Shown here: positions 31,266 to 44,149 of the stretch, one piece after another
Layout of the letters: each line of letters opens with the position of its first letter
How positions within the stretch are numbered: position 1 is the stretch's first letter
Origin: Chrysemys picta bellii
Lineage: Eukaryota; Chordata; Testudines; Emydidae
Direction of reading: 5' to 3'
Length of the DNA stretch: 64,000 bases
NCBI RefSeq assembly: GCF_011386835.1
Contig: NC_088795.1
Span: 106,452,434-106,516,433, forward strand
The notes under the pieces: generated by a model
Database searches by the model: none
What the model was told of the DNA's origin: nothing
What the model saw: only the letters and a program-made list of their open reading frames with translations
Made by a program: the position numbers and the translations under genes

Positions 31266-33809
31266 CACTGGTCTACAATTTTTGAGAAGTTGTCTGCTTC
31301 AGAGATAAAGTGTGCTATTTATTATGTATTTTGATGTGCTGAATTCAAATATGACAATTAAAACAACGGATTGGCTACTATTTGTAAGATATTTAAGTTT
31401 TTACATTTTATGTCTATGTATATTGTGTAGATAGTAGAGTTTTAATCATAAATTGTAAACCTAGGTCTTTTCATGTGTTTATGGTTGCTTTACATGATAA
31501 TATTTCACCTGTCCTGTTTATGTAACACTTTAAAAATCAGCAAAAGGGTTATATAAATATAATGTATTATGAAACAAAAGGCAAAAAAGCTATTATGTAC
31601 ATAGTTTAGTCCTATTCAGTGTCTACTCGGCGCTTCTTGGCTTGTCTCTTGTATTCATTAAATGGAGCATCTCTTGTCACTGTCCAGCAATAGTCTGCAA
31701 GCATTGATGGGCTCCATTTGCCTTGATAGCGTTTCTCCATTGTTGCAATGTCCTGGTGAAATCGCTCACCGTGCTTGTCGTTCACTGCTCCGCAGTTCGG
31801 TGGAAAAAAATCTAGATGAGAGTGCAAAAAATGTATCTTTAGTGACATGTTGCAACCAAGGCTTTTGTATGCCTTGAGGAGGTTTTCCACCAACAACCTG
31901 TAGTTGTCTGCCTTTTTGTTTCTGAGAAAATGTATTCCAACTAACTGGAAGGCTGTCCATGCTGTCTTTTCCTTGCCATGTAGTGCATGGTCAAATGCAT
32001 CATCTCGAAGAAGTTCATGAATCTGAGGACCAACAAAGACACCTTCCTTTATCTTAGCTTCACTTAACCTTGGAAATTTTCCACGGAGGTACTTGAAAGC
32101 TGCTTGTGTTTTGTCAATGGCCTTGACAAAGTTCTTCATCAGACCCAGCATGATGTGTAAGGGTGGTAACAAAATCTTCCTTGATTCAACAAGTGGTGGA
32201 TGCTGAACACTTTTCCTCCCAGGCTCCAATGACTGTCGGAGTGGCCAATCTTTCTTGATGGAGTGGGAATCTCTTGCACGACTATCCCATTCGCAGAGAA
32301 AACAGCAGTACTTTCTGTATCCAGTCTGCAGACCAAGCAGGAGAGCAACAACCTTCAAATCGCCACAAAGCTGCCACTGATGTTGGTCATAGTTTATGGA
32401 CCTCAAAAGAGGTTTCATGTTGTCATAGGTTTCTTTCATATGGACTGCATGACCAACTGGAATTGATGGCAAAACATTGCCATTATGCAGTAAAACAGCT
32501 TTAAGACTTGTCTTCGATGAATCAATGAACAGTCTCCACTCATCTGGATCGTGACCGATGTTGAGGGCTGCCATCACACCATCGATGTTGTTGCAGGCTA
32601 CAAGATCACCTTCCATGAAGAAGAATGGGACAATATCCTTTTGACGGTCATGGAACATGGACACCCTAACATCACCTGCCAGGAGATTCCACTGCTGTAG
32701 TCTGGGCCCAACAGCTCTGCCTTACTCTTGGGTAGTTCCAAATCCCTGACAAGGTCATTCAGTTCACCTTGTGTTATGAGGTGTGGTTCAGAGGAGGAGG
32801 ATGGGAGAAAATGTGGGTCCTGTGACATTGATGGTTCAGGACCAGAAGTTTCATCATCTTCCTCGTCTGACTCAAGTGAGAATGATTCTGGTGCATCAGG
32901 AACCGGCAGTCCTTCTCCGTGGGGTACTGGGAGTATAGCTGATGGAATGTTTGGATAATGCACAGTCCACTTTTTCTTCTTTGACACACCCTTCCCAACT
33001 GGAGGCACCATGCAGAAGTAACAATTGCTGTTATGATCTGTTGGCTCTCTCCAAATCATTGGCACTGCAAAAGGCCTAGATTTCCTTTTCCTGTTCAACC
33101 ACTGGCGAAGATTTGTTGCACAAGTGTTGCAGCATATGTGTGGGGCCCACCTCTTGTCCTGATCTCCAATTTTGGAGCCAAAATAAAGGCGATAGGCTTT
33201 CTTAACCATAGTGGTTATACTGCGCTTTTGTGATGCAAAAGTCACTTCACCACAAACATAGCAGAAGTTATCTGCACTGTTCACACAAGTACGAAGCATC
33301 TCTGCTCACTTTGGCTAAACAGAAATGTGTCCCTTTGCAAAATCAAATACTGACAAATAAGAGAGCATGGCACTGTATGATTTCTAGAGCTGATATAGGG
33401 CAATTTGTTCAGCAGAGTGATGTAAGCTTCGTTATGATTGCATCATCCTTGACTTCTAGGAATAACATGATGCAATTCATATAATGTATGACGCAATACC
33501 AGCTTCAGATTGCATCATTCATTGTTTTGCCTAAAAAGCAAGTACTGTCCAAACCCAGTCATAGATTTATTCCTAGATCCAGTCAAAGATGTATTTTAGT
33601 CATTTCTGGTTTAAATTGAGATCCCTTCCCTTTATAACTCACTTATCCTCCGCCATTCCCAAGTCAAGGGTTGTATATACTGAACCAATAGCATATCTTG
33701 AAAACTAGAGCCAATCAACAATTTTAAGCATCATTTTCGTTCTCAGTGACCCAGAATTAGTAAAGTTTGACTAGATTTATTTCAGAAGCATTTTGGCTGT
33801 AGAACCGTG
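31266..33809 (-). mobile_element. 2,544-bp DNA transposon, TTA target duplication, CACTG ends
   Basis: The left end is CACTGGTCTACA and the right end is TGTAGAACCGTG (CACGGTTCTACA inverted), with further imperfect inverse similarity for about 40 bp. TTA flanks both sides (31263-31265 and 33810-33812). Deleting the element and one TTA makes the CR1 endonuclease reading continuous, which is independent proof of both boundaries. CACTG-type ends with a 3-bp duplication suggest the CMC (CACTA/EnSpm-like) group; that is inference. It encodes one transposase-like protein on the minus strand. Confidence 0.92.
31612..33299 (-). pseudogene. Transposase-like protein, two frames, one frameshift
   Basis: The minus-strand frames 33299-32598 (233 codons) and 32664-31612 (350 codons) together make about 560 residues. 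The N-terminal part has paired cysteines that look like zinc ligands: CYVC, CCNTC and CYFC, around WLNRKRKSRPFAVPMIWREP. It then shows HYPNIPSAILPVPHGEG and an acidic serine-rich stretch. The C-terminal part has CGDLKVVALLLGLQTGYRKY, CCFLCEWDSR, LPPLHIMLGLMKNFV, KIHFLHSHLDFFP and KHGERFHQDIATMEKRYQGK. I read conserved D/H/E positions as a possible DDE-type core, without proof. The frames join near 32704, where one base appears to be missing. No other break is seen over 1.7 kb, so the copy is young relative to the CR1 around it. The same protein type recurs in many animal genomes, from memory. Confidence 0.85.
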
Positions 33810-34584
33810 TTATCAAACACGTTCTTTAAATATATTGGAAACAACTTTATTACGCAAGTTGGAGAGAGAAACTAGGGGTGAGGTTTTTCTAGCTTTGATT
33901 CTGACATGGAGCAACTGGTTGAGAATTTGAAGGTGAAAAGCAGCTTGGGTGAAAGTGATCATGAAATGTAGTTCATGATTCTAAGGAATAGTAGAAGGGA
34001 AAAGAGCAGAATAAAGAAAATAGACTTCAAGAAGGCAGACTTTCTCAGACTCAGATTTGGTAGGCAACATTCCATAGGAAGCAAGTGTAAGGGGGGGAAA
34101 AGCATTCAGGACATTCAGGAGTTTTTAAAAAGACACATTACTAAGGGTACAAGAGCAAACTATCCCAAAGCATAGGAAAGATAGGAAGTATTGTGAAGAC
34201 CACCTGGGTTTAACTAAATAAGAGTCATACCAAAAAATGGAAACTAGGTCAAATTATGCAGGATGATAATAATTATATATAATATATAAACTCAAACATA
34301 TGGGACAAAATTAGAAAGACCATGGCACAAAATGAGATAAAAATAGCTAGGGACATAAGAGATAACAAGAAAACATTTTACAAATACATTCGAAGCAAGA
34401 GGAAGACGAAGGACAGGGTAGGCCAATTACTCGAGAAGGAAAAGATAACAGAAAACACAGCAATCGCCAACGTGTTAAACCTTGTTTGTTTCTGTTTTCA
34501 CTAAAAAGACTAGCAGTGAACATTGGTGTAAATGAGGTAGGTTCTCAGGCTAAATTAGGGAAAGAACAAGCTAAGAATTACTTA

Positions 34585-34878
34585 TGCCAGGTCTACACTA
34601 TAGACCTATATCAGTATAACTACATTGATCAATGGAGTGAAAAATCTACACCTCAAAGGGATGTAGTGACAGTGACCTAACTTCCCGTATAGACAGTGCT
34701 GTGTTGACAGGAGAGTTTCTCCCATCGACGTGGCTGCTGCCTCTCTTCGAGGTGGATTAACTACACTGATAGGAGAAACTCTCCTGTCAGCATAGGAGCG
34801 TTTTCACTTAAGAGCTCCAGCAGCATAGCTGCATTGGTGCAGTTGCGCTTATGCAGCATTTTAAATATAGACATGCCC
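34585..34878. mobile_element. Harbinger-like MITE with TTA duplication
   Basis: A 294-bp insert in the old CR1 begins TGCCAGGTCTACACTATAG and ends AATATAGACATGCCC, imperfect inverted copies. TTA lies on both sides (34582-34584 and 34879-34881). Internal segments such as AACTACATTGATCAATGG and GGAGAGTTTCTCCC are palindromic. A 3-bp TTA target fits PIF/Harbinger; no transposase is encoded. Confidence 0.75.
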
Positions 34879-36330
34879 TTAGACAAGTTAGATGTCTTCA
34901 AGTTGGCAGGGACTCACTTAATACATCCTAGAATACTTAACAAGCTGGCTGAAGAGATTGCTGAGCCATTAGTGATTATTTTTGAAAACTCAGAGAATGG
35001 GAGAGATCCCAGAGGACTGGAAAAGGGCAAATATAGTACCTATCTAAAAAAAGGTGAGTAAGGACAACCCAGGGAATTAAAGACCAGTCAGCTTAGCTTT
35101 GGTGCCTGGAAAGTTAATGGAGAAAATAATCAAACAATCACCTTGAAGATAATAAGGCAGTGACAGTCAACATGGATTTGTCAAGAACAAATCATGTCAA
35201 ACCAAGCTAATATGCTTCTTTGACGGTGACAAATCCTGTGGATTAGGGGCAAGCATTAGATATTCTATATCGCAAGTTTGGTAAGGCTTTTGATGCTCTC
35301 ATGTGACTTTTCATAAGCAAAGTAAGGAAATATAGCCTAGACAAATCTACTATAAGGTGGTTGTACAACTGCTTGGAAAACAATACTCAGTGGTTCACAG
35401 TCAAGCAGGATAGGACATATTGAGGGGAGTCCCACATGGATGTATCTTAATAAATGAATTGGTTAATGGCACAGGGAATACAGTTACAAACGTTGTGGAC
35501 TATAGCAAGCTGGGCGGGGTTGTAAATACTTTGGAGGACAGGATTCAAATTCAAAATGATCTTGACAAACTGGAAATATTGTCTGAAATAAATAGGATGA
35601 AATTCAATAAGGACAACTGCAAAGTATTACATTTAAGAAGGAATATCAGTTGCACAAATACAAAAAGGGAAATGATTGCCTAGGAAGGAATATGGCAGAA
35701 AAGGATCTTGGGGTTATAATGGATCACAAACTAAATAGGAGTCAATAATGTAATACTGTTGCAAAAAAAGTGAACATCATTCCAGGGTGTATTAGCAAAA
35801 GTGTCATAAGCAAGAAATGTAAAGTAATTCTTCCACTCTACTGAGCACTGAAAAGACCACAGCTGGAGTATTGTGTCCGCTTTGGGCACCACACTTCAGG
35901 AAAGATATGGATAAATTGGAGAATATCCAGAGTAGATCAATGAAGATGATTAAAGAAGAGAAAAGATTGAAAAAAACTGGGTTTATTTAGTCTGTAAAAG
36001 ACTGAGGGGGACATAAATCTTCAAGTATGAAAACAATTGTTTTAAAGAGGAGGGTGATAAATTGTTCTCCTTATCCACTGAGGACAGGACAAGAAATAAT
36101 GGGCTCAAATTGCAGTAAGTGAGATTTAGGTTAGACATTAGGGAAAACTTCCTAAGCATAAAAGTAGTTAAGGGCTGGAACAAATTACCTAGGGAGGTTG
36201 TATGATCTCCATCATTGGAGGTTTTTAAGAACAGATTAGACAAACATCTGTCAAGGATGGTCTAGATAATACTGACTCCTGTCTCAGTGCAGGGGACTGG
36301 ACCAGATGACCCCTTCCAGACTTATATTTC

Positions 36331-38021
36331 TATTTATTTTATGTGAAATGCACTCCAGGAGTCCAGGATTTGGCCCATTAGCAAAGATGTTTCAGTATCC
36401 CATTTGAGTCACCTTTCAAGTACAGTGATGACCTATTTATATACCTCTTCAACTGGAAGTGAAATACTAAAATAAGAGATTCATATGTCTACTCTGAGAA
36501 AATGCATTATAGATTCAGACTTTGATCTTGAACTATTCATGATCTGCCTTTATTTCCCATGTTCCCATAGTGGAAACTTTCCAATGCATTTCACTCAAAA
36601 AGTACAAGAGTCTTACAAAAGGTTCAATGCTAGCATTCCAGCTTTGCTTCATCTATTGAGAGCCTTTGCTTATTTTGTACTTCTTTTTATGTGGCTGCTG
36701 GTATACTCTATGTCGATATTTCATTTCACATTTCTTTTGCCCTTCAGTTAAAATTTGCTCTACATAAATATAAAGAAAAATATACACCAAGAAAATTAAC
36801 ATACTGTAGTACAGGTGCCAGCATTACGGGGGGAAAAGTCCTCTAAGGAGGCATGAAACTAGGGTCCTTACATAATTCATTGCCTTCTCATAGACAAAGC
36901 CTTAATAACACATAGCTAATGCATTACAAATGTTGTAGATTATCTGACAATATTTAATTTTAAACATGATGCAGCAGATAAATTTGACAAATATCATGAA
37001 AACAATTTCACACTCCTCCACAGACTAAAGAAATTACATGAAAGAAAATACATGATTCCTCCGCCACCCCCAAAGTCAACAACACCTGTGCTTCAAGGCA
37101 TGAAATGTGTGTGTGTTTGTATGTATGATAGCAACCCTCCTCCCTGTATTGATTATGTGCATTATATCTTTTTTTCATTGCATTCTCAGATGCTGGCTGC
37201 TGCAGGAGACATTATACATGATGGTCCAGTGACCAGATCCTGTATTGAAAATCCTATTTCTATAATATCTCTTTTACTTCCATGCATCCCTACAATTCAG
37301 TGGTGGACTAGTGGGTTGTCAAGCAACATCCTCAGGCTGTCTACCTGGGAATTTTGTATCAATTTTGTTTAACAGGATAGTAGGTTTTGGCTCCCTGTAA
37401 TGGAATGCAAAACTCTACCATTAAATTATCCTAATTTCAAGTGCTAGAAATCTGACTAAAGATAAATAATAACTGGTGCTGATACATATTGGCAGTGGCA
37501 GTTACTCTTTTAGTTCCAACTAGCATATAAGAGGAATTGGAGCATCTCTGTTGTAGAGGGGAGTTGGGACAAAGGGAATTCACCTTTGGTGAGGGAAAAC
37601 TGAGTAACCTGGAGTCCCTGGCTATGGTGCATTATGGGTGATGCAGTCAAGATGCGGGATTCCAGCCTATAGAGGAAAATGGAGACATGAGCCCAGTTTG
37701 GGCTGAAAAAGTTTTTTTTTTCAGCTGAAATAGTTCAATGAAATATTTCAATTTCTGCAGAAAGCAGAAACTTTTTGTAAAAAAAAAAAATAAAAAACAC
37801 ATCCATCATAATACAGTTTTGAGGGAATTGTTTGACCAGCCCTATCCAACAACTTGTCCTCCTTTAAAAACTTCCATAAGAATTAACTCTGCCATGGTGC
37901 CTACAGAACGAGGCTATTTGGCAATGGCTAGGCAGGTGGTGAGCTGAGAAAATGCTTAAGCAAAATGTGTTTGCTTTACTCCAGACCCCACTATATGTTC
38001 AGTTGCTTCTTATTATAATTG
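36331..38021. other. No gene seen
   Basis: AT-rich unique-looking sequence with several short ORFs, none with recognisable similarity, and homopolymer runs near 37710 and 37780. Confidence 0.45.
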
Positions 38022-38150
38022 TAGATTTTGAGCTCTCTAGGGCAGGAAATGTCTCTCTCCTCTGCTTTTCACAGTGCCTAGAAAAGTGAGACCCGCCAGT
38101 TATTTGGGGCCCAGATCTGCTACTGTAATGCTAAATGATTATAATTAATA
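38022..38150 (+). repeat. Old amniote interspersed repeat
   Basis: GAGCTCTCTAGGGCAGGAAA, CACAGTGCCTAGAAAAGTGA and TGCTACTGTAATGCTAAATG follow the order of the family at 28930. Diverged. Confidence 0.6.
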
Positions 38151-40748
38151 AACGCCCTAGAAACAGCCAGTTTGTGGAAAAAATTCAGACTGATGTCAAG
38201 GCCAGAACCAAGGAAGGGTCATAAATAAGTCTTACATAATTTATACTTATGTTCTGTTCGGAGTAGAGTGAGAACTTCATCTGCTTATGGTCTAGAAGGC
38301 ATGTAGCCTGCTATGAATATAGAAGCCTCAAAGTTACATTAGAATAATGATTGAGCAAAGAGTTTTTTTTTTCTTATGTAGATTCTAATTTTGTTGTTCT
38401 AGTAGTATTTCTAGGTTTTATAGACAAACTATCATTGGTCTCTAAACAGAGCAGTGCAAAATATGATGTTAGATGCTAATCTGATTTGTTCCCCCTGCCC
38501 TTAAACCAGTGTAATTTTACTCACTTTTGCATGAGTTGATTTTGCTGTGGTACAGCTTCAGGCTTATAGAAGGCAGAGTTTTCACATCAGAGATGAGAGA
38601 AGAAGTGAATGCCTTGTTTTGAGATCAGCAGGATTCACATGCAAAATGGGGAAAATTCGTATTTTGAAAGAAAATATGTAAACTATTACATATTCTTTCA
38701 GAATTTGTTTCATATGTACTGTTTTAGTTGGGGTTTCTGAAGTGGAATTGACTGTGTGTATCTTCACAATGGATTACCATTTCTCTTTATGGCAAATAGG
38801 ACTTGTGTATGCATCATGAATATACTAATTAGGAAATATCGTGAGCCTCTTTGTCACTAAATACTGTTCCAACAGGCAACTAACATATTCCAAACCACCA
38901 GGAAACTGCCACTGCTTGGCAAAGAGTTAAGAAACTTTGCTGCTATTTTGAAGTACCATCAAACATGTGAAGTCATTAATCAGAAAAGTAATAATCTGAA
39001 GGCAATGTTAAAATTCTAAAATTATGCTCTGTGAGATATTCTGACATTTCAAATTTTGTTTTCAGAAGTTGTAATTGAAACAAAAACAAATATCAACATT
39101 TCCTTCAACAAACTTTTCAAAAAAATGTTATTACAGATCAGTCAAAATATTTTGTTCCAATTTCAATTTGTATTTTATATTATAACATCAAGATACATTT
39201 ATACAGTTATTTTAAACAGATAAATTAAAATACTCCAATTCTATCAAAATTCCCCCCCCCCCAAAAATCTGTGCTACATGTGAAGTTTAGATTGACAAAA
39301 TAGCATATAGCATTTTCTGACAGAAAAAAAAAAATCCTAACTAGCTCCAATTCTAATACTTGCACTTCAGTCCTGTATTGTTTTTAATTTTTTTCTAGTT
39401 TTTACTTTCTCATGTGATAATCAATTATCTAAAATCCATCTTTCTGGGTCAACAGAGGAAAATGAAGGTGTTATTGGACGGGCTTCTGATATGAGCTGGT
39501 ATTTTTTGAACCAAGGAAAGATGAAATACATTCTGTGATTACAAAAATTGTTTTGCTTGTACAAGAACTTCCCCCCACCCCAATTTTTAGCAGCCGCAGA
39601 ACAAACGGGTATTAAAATAAGACAGTAGACCACCTTTTTAAATTATAGTATCCTTGGGAAGAGATGTTCATTTTCTCTTAGAAATAGGTTAAAATTTGCT
39701 TTGGAGACATAACATCACAATGTATCTTATAAAGAGCATAAAAACTAAGGAAAAATGGCAGTAATGAACCAGAATGTATTCATTGAAGGAAATAAACAGG
39801 ACTAAACATTTGTTTATAGCTAATACAATATTATGAAAAGATGTGAAACCAAACTACTGAGGCATCAGAATGTTATTTACATTTTTATGGTCTACAATTT
39901 ATATTTTTATTATGGATCAAGTAGTTTAGATGTAGTGGATATTAAAATATGAATTACATGAGTCTACAGGACAAATACCATTTAGCCAATGCTTACAGTT
40001 AATTGAATAATGACTAGCATAGCAGAATGATTTTTTGGGCAAGGGGCAGTACAGTACTGCTATTAAATATCAATTATTCAATAGCAGTCAGTCAATTAAT
40101 CCCATATTTTCTTACAAGAGCATAAAGGCACATTTGTGCTTAATTAATAGTGGAAAATTCTCTCCATACTAAGAGGGGAAGATGCTAAACTTTTCCCCTT
40201 AAATAAACTGGCTTTAATCTGTTTTCTGAGCCTAATTGTAATAGGGCATATTTCAAAGGAGAAATGATGAGACGTTGAAAAAGTGAAGGGGTTTGTGTGT
40301 GGAGGTATGGGAAGGTGTGTGGGTGATTACAAATGTGTTTACCTTCTCATATTTTCTCCAAGTTCTCTAAAGACCAGTTTGATTTTCTGCATGGTCCTTT
40401 GCAGCAGTTAGGAACTGCAGAGTGTCATGAGTAGTCAAAAATTAAGAAAGGAGTGGAAAAGTCAGCACCAGGAGGCCTGTTCTCTCAGGAACATGCCCAA
40501 AGATGACCTGGTGTCCAAGTAGTGCCTGTAACTGTTGTCTATACCATTGATCAGATCATCAGCTTGTGTAAACTGATGAGTATTTCCACTGAAGTCAATG
40601 ACCTATCCCTTACATAAAACTTCCATTTATTATTATTCATAAAGAGATTTCTTCCCATTTAACTAAGAAGTTGCTCTGCTGGAATGGGCTTTAATTTTAT
40701 TAGGTTCAATAAATTCTAGGAGCATCAATGTCCTTTATAAAACAATGT
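38151..40748. other. No gene seen; one palindromic repeat
   Basis: Long AT-rich stretch without coding support. About 40553-40602 (AGATCATCAGCTTGTGTAAA and CACTGAAGTCAATG) is a partial palindromic repeat like that at 50621. A C-run sits near 39251-39262. Confidence 0.45.
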
Positions 40749-41230
40749 GAAAAATGACACAGTATTATATAGATTTTATGAATATAAGATCATCAAAATC
40801 AAAGATCTAATGACCTCCTTCCTCCCAATGAAGGAAAACTTCCCCATGCTTTGTCCCATGATAGTATTTTACTAGCAATGAAAGTTTTCATGTCTTGTGT
40901 TCAGAAAGAAGCAAATGACCCTTTGTGCAGTATATCTAAGGCATGGATATTTGACTCTCATTTTGGGGAACAGGGCAATGTGAAGACAAGAAAAATCTTG
41001 GTCCAGCTGTACTATGAGATCCCCTGAACAAAAATAGGTGATCTCAGTCAGAAGAAAAGTCTTTGAAAAAAATGATATGATATTATCTAGATTTTACAAA
41101 TGCATCTCACAGGAATACATCTTGTCATTGAAACCAAAGATGGAGTGACCTGTTAGGTTATTTAGTCTATCCTCCTGCTAGCAAGTGAGATGTTCCCAAT
41201 ACTTTGTCCTGGTATATTTATACAAATACA
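40749..41230. repeat. Diverged direct duplication, ~317-bp period
   Basis: The block 40749-40880 (GAAAAATGACACAGTATTAT, TAGATTTTATGAAT, CAAAGATCTAATGACCTCC, CATGCTTTGTCC) recurs at 41066-41225 (GAAAAAAATGATATGATATT, TAGATTTTACAAAT, CAAAGATGGAGTGACCTG, AATACTTTGTCC). Order and spacing are similar. Strong divergence implies an old event. Part may be CR1 3'-end derived (TCTATCCTCCTGC). Confidence 0.55.
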
Positions 41231-42339
41231 TGTAGCTGAATTTATAAAATGGGGAAGGAAGACTTGGATCAAGAAAACACATGGTTGACAACAAATGGCT
41301 GACATTTTCCCCTGGTCCTAAACTTGAGTGGACTTTTTGCATCAAGCTTTGATGCTTTCGCCTCCTTCAAAACTATGAATCTAATTTGATTCCCACATTA
41401 AATCTCTGAAACTTCTGAAGTTTACTTGTCAATAAACCTGACAGTTTATTCCACTTCTTTAATCCTCATATGTCCCAAAATAAGCTTCACCCATATGTAG
41501 TTTCTCTTCAGGCCCAGTTTGGCTTCTTCATCCTTCTCCCCCCTCCCCCCCATCCTGCATCTGCAACAGTACTTTCCCTGCATCTCTCTTCACCAACAGT
41601 ATCAGTCCTGGTTTCTGTCTTTTCACTGAAAAGTAATCATGAAGGCAGCTGTCTTCTAGCAATGCCAGTTTCAATCACTGTTACTTCAGTGGCTTGTGGG
41701 CTCAGTCCAAGGCTTGAAAGTGAGCAGAGACCTGGACCTATATTTTTTGAGGGGGCACTGGTTGGAAAGGGGGGCATTTTATTATTGGAGCTTATTCATT
41801 AGAGTTGGAATCTGCTGCAGTTTTTGTCATGAAAAAAATCAATTTGGTAACACTTCAAATTCAGACCCCCTACTAACTATAAAAGCAAGAATAGGAAGCT
41901 GCCTTTTCAAAGTGCTTTCCTTTCTTCAAAGCCTCTAGAAAGCCAAACCTTATTAAACCTAACTTTAAAGTTATTTTCTTAACTTTTTTTTTTAAAAAGT
42001 TTCCTCTACTTTTATTTAGGTAGAATACCTCAAAACGTCAATCCCTTCTAAATTTAGTTGCTTCTTCCTAGAAGATAGGCAGCTAGGTAAAGTTTTCTGT
42101 TGACACCTTCTTCCCCTTACACTTTTTGTTGCCATTTCATTTTCTGGATGTTATTTAAGCTTCACTTGATGTAACCAATGAAATAAAATGGCAACAGAAC
42201 TGTACAAAATATGAGTCTAATCCTGTAGTTTTCACACTGGCAAAATCCCTACTGAAGACAAGGGAAAATTTGCTTGCTTCTGCACTACAGAAAGGAACCC
42301 CGAACTGTCAAAAATTGCGAGGTGGCCCTATTTCCATTT
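41231..42339. other. No gene seen
   Basis: Contains a CT/CCCC-rich tract at about 41535-41560 and a T-run near 41985. ORFs at 41470-41938 overlap this low-complexity region and have no recognisable domain. Confidence 0.4.
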
Positions 42340-43200
42340 AAAACTGTACCTCAAAATGTCAAACTTGGATGCTTATGTTATTGCCATAAAAATGTATTTA
42401 ATATGATTTAAAGCTATAAGACTTACTTGTTTAGAATTGTCAAACAAAGTGTCATGCACTTTATTAAGTTCTGTGTGTTATGAGATAAAGTGCAGCCTGT
42501 AGCTTTAAGGAAAATTTTGCAAGGTCGGCTTCCCCTCTCACTATATGATGGTGGGTGTCTAAGACCAGACATTTTGTCTATAAGGCTGGCTGTGGTCAGC
42601 CACTTAACTTAAAGGCCTCGGATTTGGGAAGTGGACACAGGGCTTAGGACCGCCTTGACCCTCCTTTTCAGTTAGACAAAGTATACCCTTCCATGCAGAT
42701 GGGCATTGAGCATTGTATGTAGATAGGCATTCTGAATGCTTTTTAAAATAAATTGTAATGTAAAGTGATAAGAATGTCTCCTTATGTAGCAATAGTGCCA
42801 TGTGGATAAACAGCCATTTTCCTGCTAAGATAACTAGCATCAATGGAAAATGAACGTGTGTAAGCCTCTTGCTGCAGCATGTTAAAATGGGTAAATTTTA
42901 GTTGCTATTTATATTTTTGGTGGTTCCTTTACTATTGCAATGTGTTGGATGTAACTGTTTATCTCACATGTATATTTCCCATCTCTTGGTGATTGTGTAA
43001 ATATAGGTTGACACATATATCCCTGTGCAGGGCAGCTTCAGAGCTGGGTTAGATTTAAACTCTTCATAAACAATTCTCTGAACCAAACTGAATTAGTTAT
43101 GAGATAGGCTACCCGAATTAAAAAGGGTAGCCCATCTCCTATAATGTTGTGAGAATTCAAGTTTACATCTAACAGACCTAGGAACTCTAAAATAAGATAA
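42340..43200. mobile_element. Probable old LTR-like element
   Basis: This stretch (for example GCAGCCTGTAGCTTTAAGGA, GGCTGGCTGTGGTCAGCCAC, TTGACCCTCCTTTTCAGTTA) resembles a reptile LTR-type repeat I recall. TG/CA ends and a flanking duplication were not identified. Confidence 0.35.
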
Positions 43201-44149
43201 ACTATTTACTAAGGAAAGATAACATTTAGAATAACATGATATTCACCATTAATCATTACGGGCTTGAGCCAAAGCCCACTGAAGTACTATAAAGGCCTAA
43301 GTGTGAAAGAATTGAAAACATTTGCAGCATGCCAACTCGTTAATTTTAGTTAGGCAACTTTGGGCTGTGACGTTATGCTCCCATTAATGTATATTTTACA
43401 TTATAATAACTACCGATATGACTATAAATGCTAATTGAACCCATGTATTGAAAAATATAGTATGACAGAACAAAGATTAAGTTGTAAAAAGACAACTTTG
43501 AAATGTTTAGTGCTGGTTTCACTTTGATGCTCATACAAGATGGCTTACAGGTAGCCAAGAAAATTAGTGCATTCAAAGAAATAAGACAATGTCAAAAATA
43601 TTTATTCTCTGGAACTATCACTCTTACAGATTTAGACCTCCAAATGCAGGGGGGTGGAGGTATTTTAAAGCTAATCAGGAGCTGCAGATGTTGAAAATCA
43701 GGTTCCTTATTTAGGTTCCTAAATATAGATGCCAGTGGCTAATTGTAGTTAGCCAAATTTTAAAATTTTGGCCTAATATTTCATTTCAATTGCTTTGGAC
43801 TATTTAGTGTAAAATTATAAGTAAATGTAATAACATTGATTAAAAAAAAACACACTAGTGAAAACAAGAGACAGGAATCATTAAATAGAGATAAAAGAAA
43901 AAAAATCAGCCTCAACCACATAGGTATCATAAAGACGATTCAACATGGGTAAAATGAGTATGCTGTAGAAAGATGTATCAAGGCATTTGGTTAATTGATA
44001 ACACAGAGGTGAGGAAAGTCAACATCAGGAATTAGTAGAGAAATCAAAGAGGAAAAACAAGAAAAAAGAGCAATGAGGCGGATAAGCCATGTGACTTTTT
44101 CTTTTCTTTTTATTTATCTATATTTGTAACAATCCTCATTTGGCATCTG
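43201..44149. other. No gene seen; half palindromic MITE
   Basis: About 43258-43302 (GAGCCAAAGCCCACTGAAGT) is a half copy of the palindromic MITE. The rest is AT-rich. Confidence 0.4.

Larger units (their letters stand above)
30950..36330 (+). mobile_element. Old CR1 LINE split by two DNA transposons
   Basis: CR1 protein traces run in order. EN: NYPDTCWENNTVG near 31220-31255. Then, after the insertion at 31266-33809, SLGESDHEM near 33950 and RIKKIDFKKADFLRLR near 34010. Next come [35 protein letters not shown] near 34960, KLGGVVNTLEDRIQIQNDLDK near 35510, and the C-terminal region to about 36330 (LPREVV-like, with a GGACTGGACCAGATGACC-type 3' part). Many stops and shifts show strong decay, more than in the copy at 12424. 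Without insertions it is about 2.5 kb. The 3' terminal octamer array is not preserved. Confidence 0.85.

Noticed and set aside
31612..33299. A host zinc-finger gene with two exons on the minus strand
   Set aside because: The two frames overlap with no intron between them, and the whole unit sits inside precise TTA-flanked inverted ends in a CR1 element.
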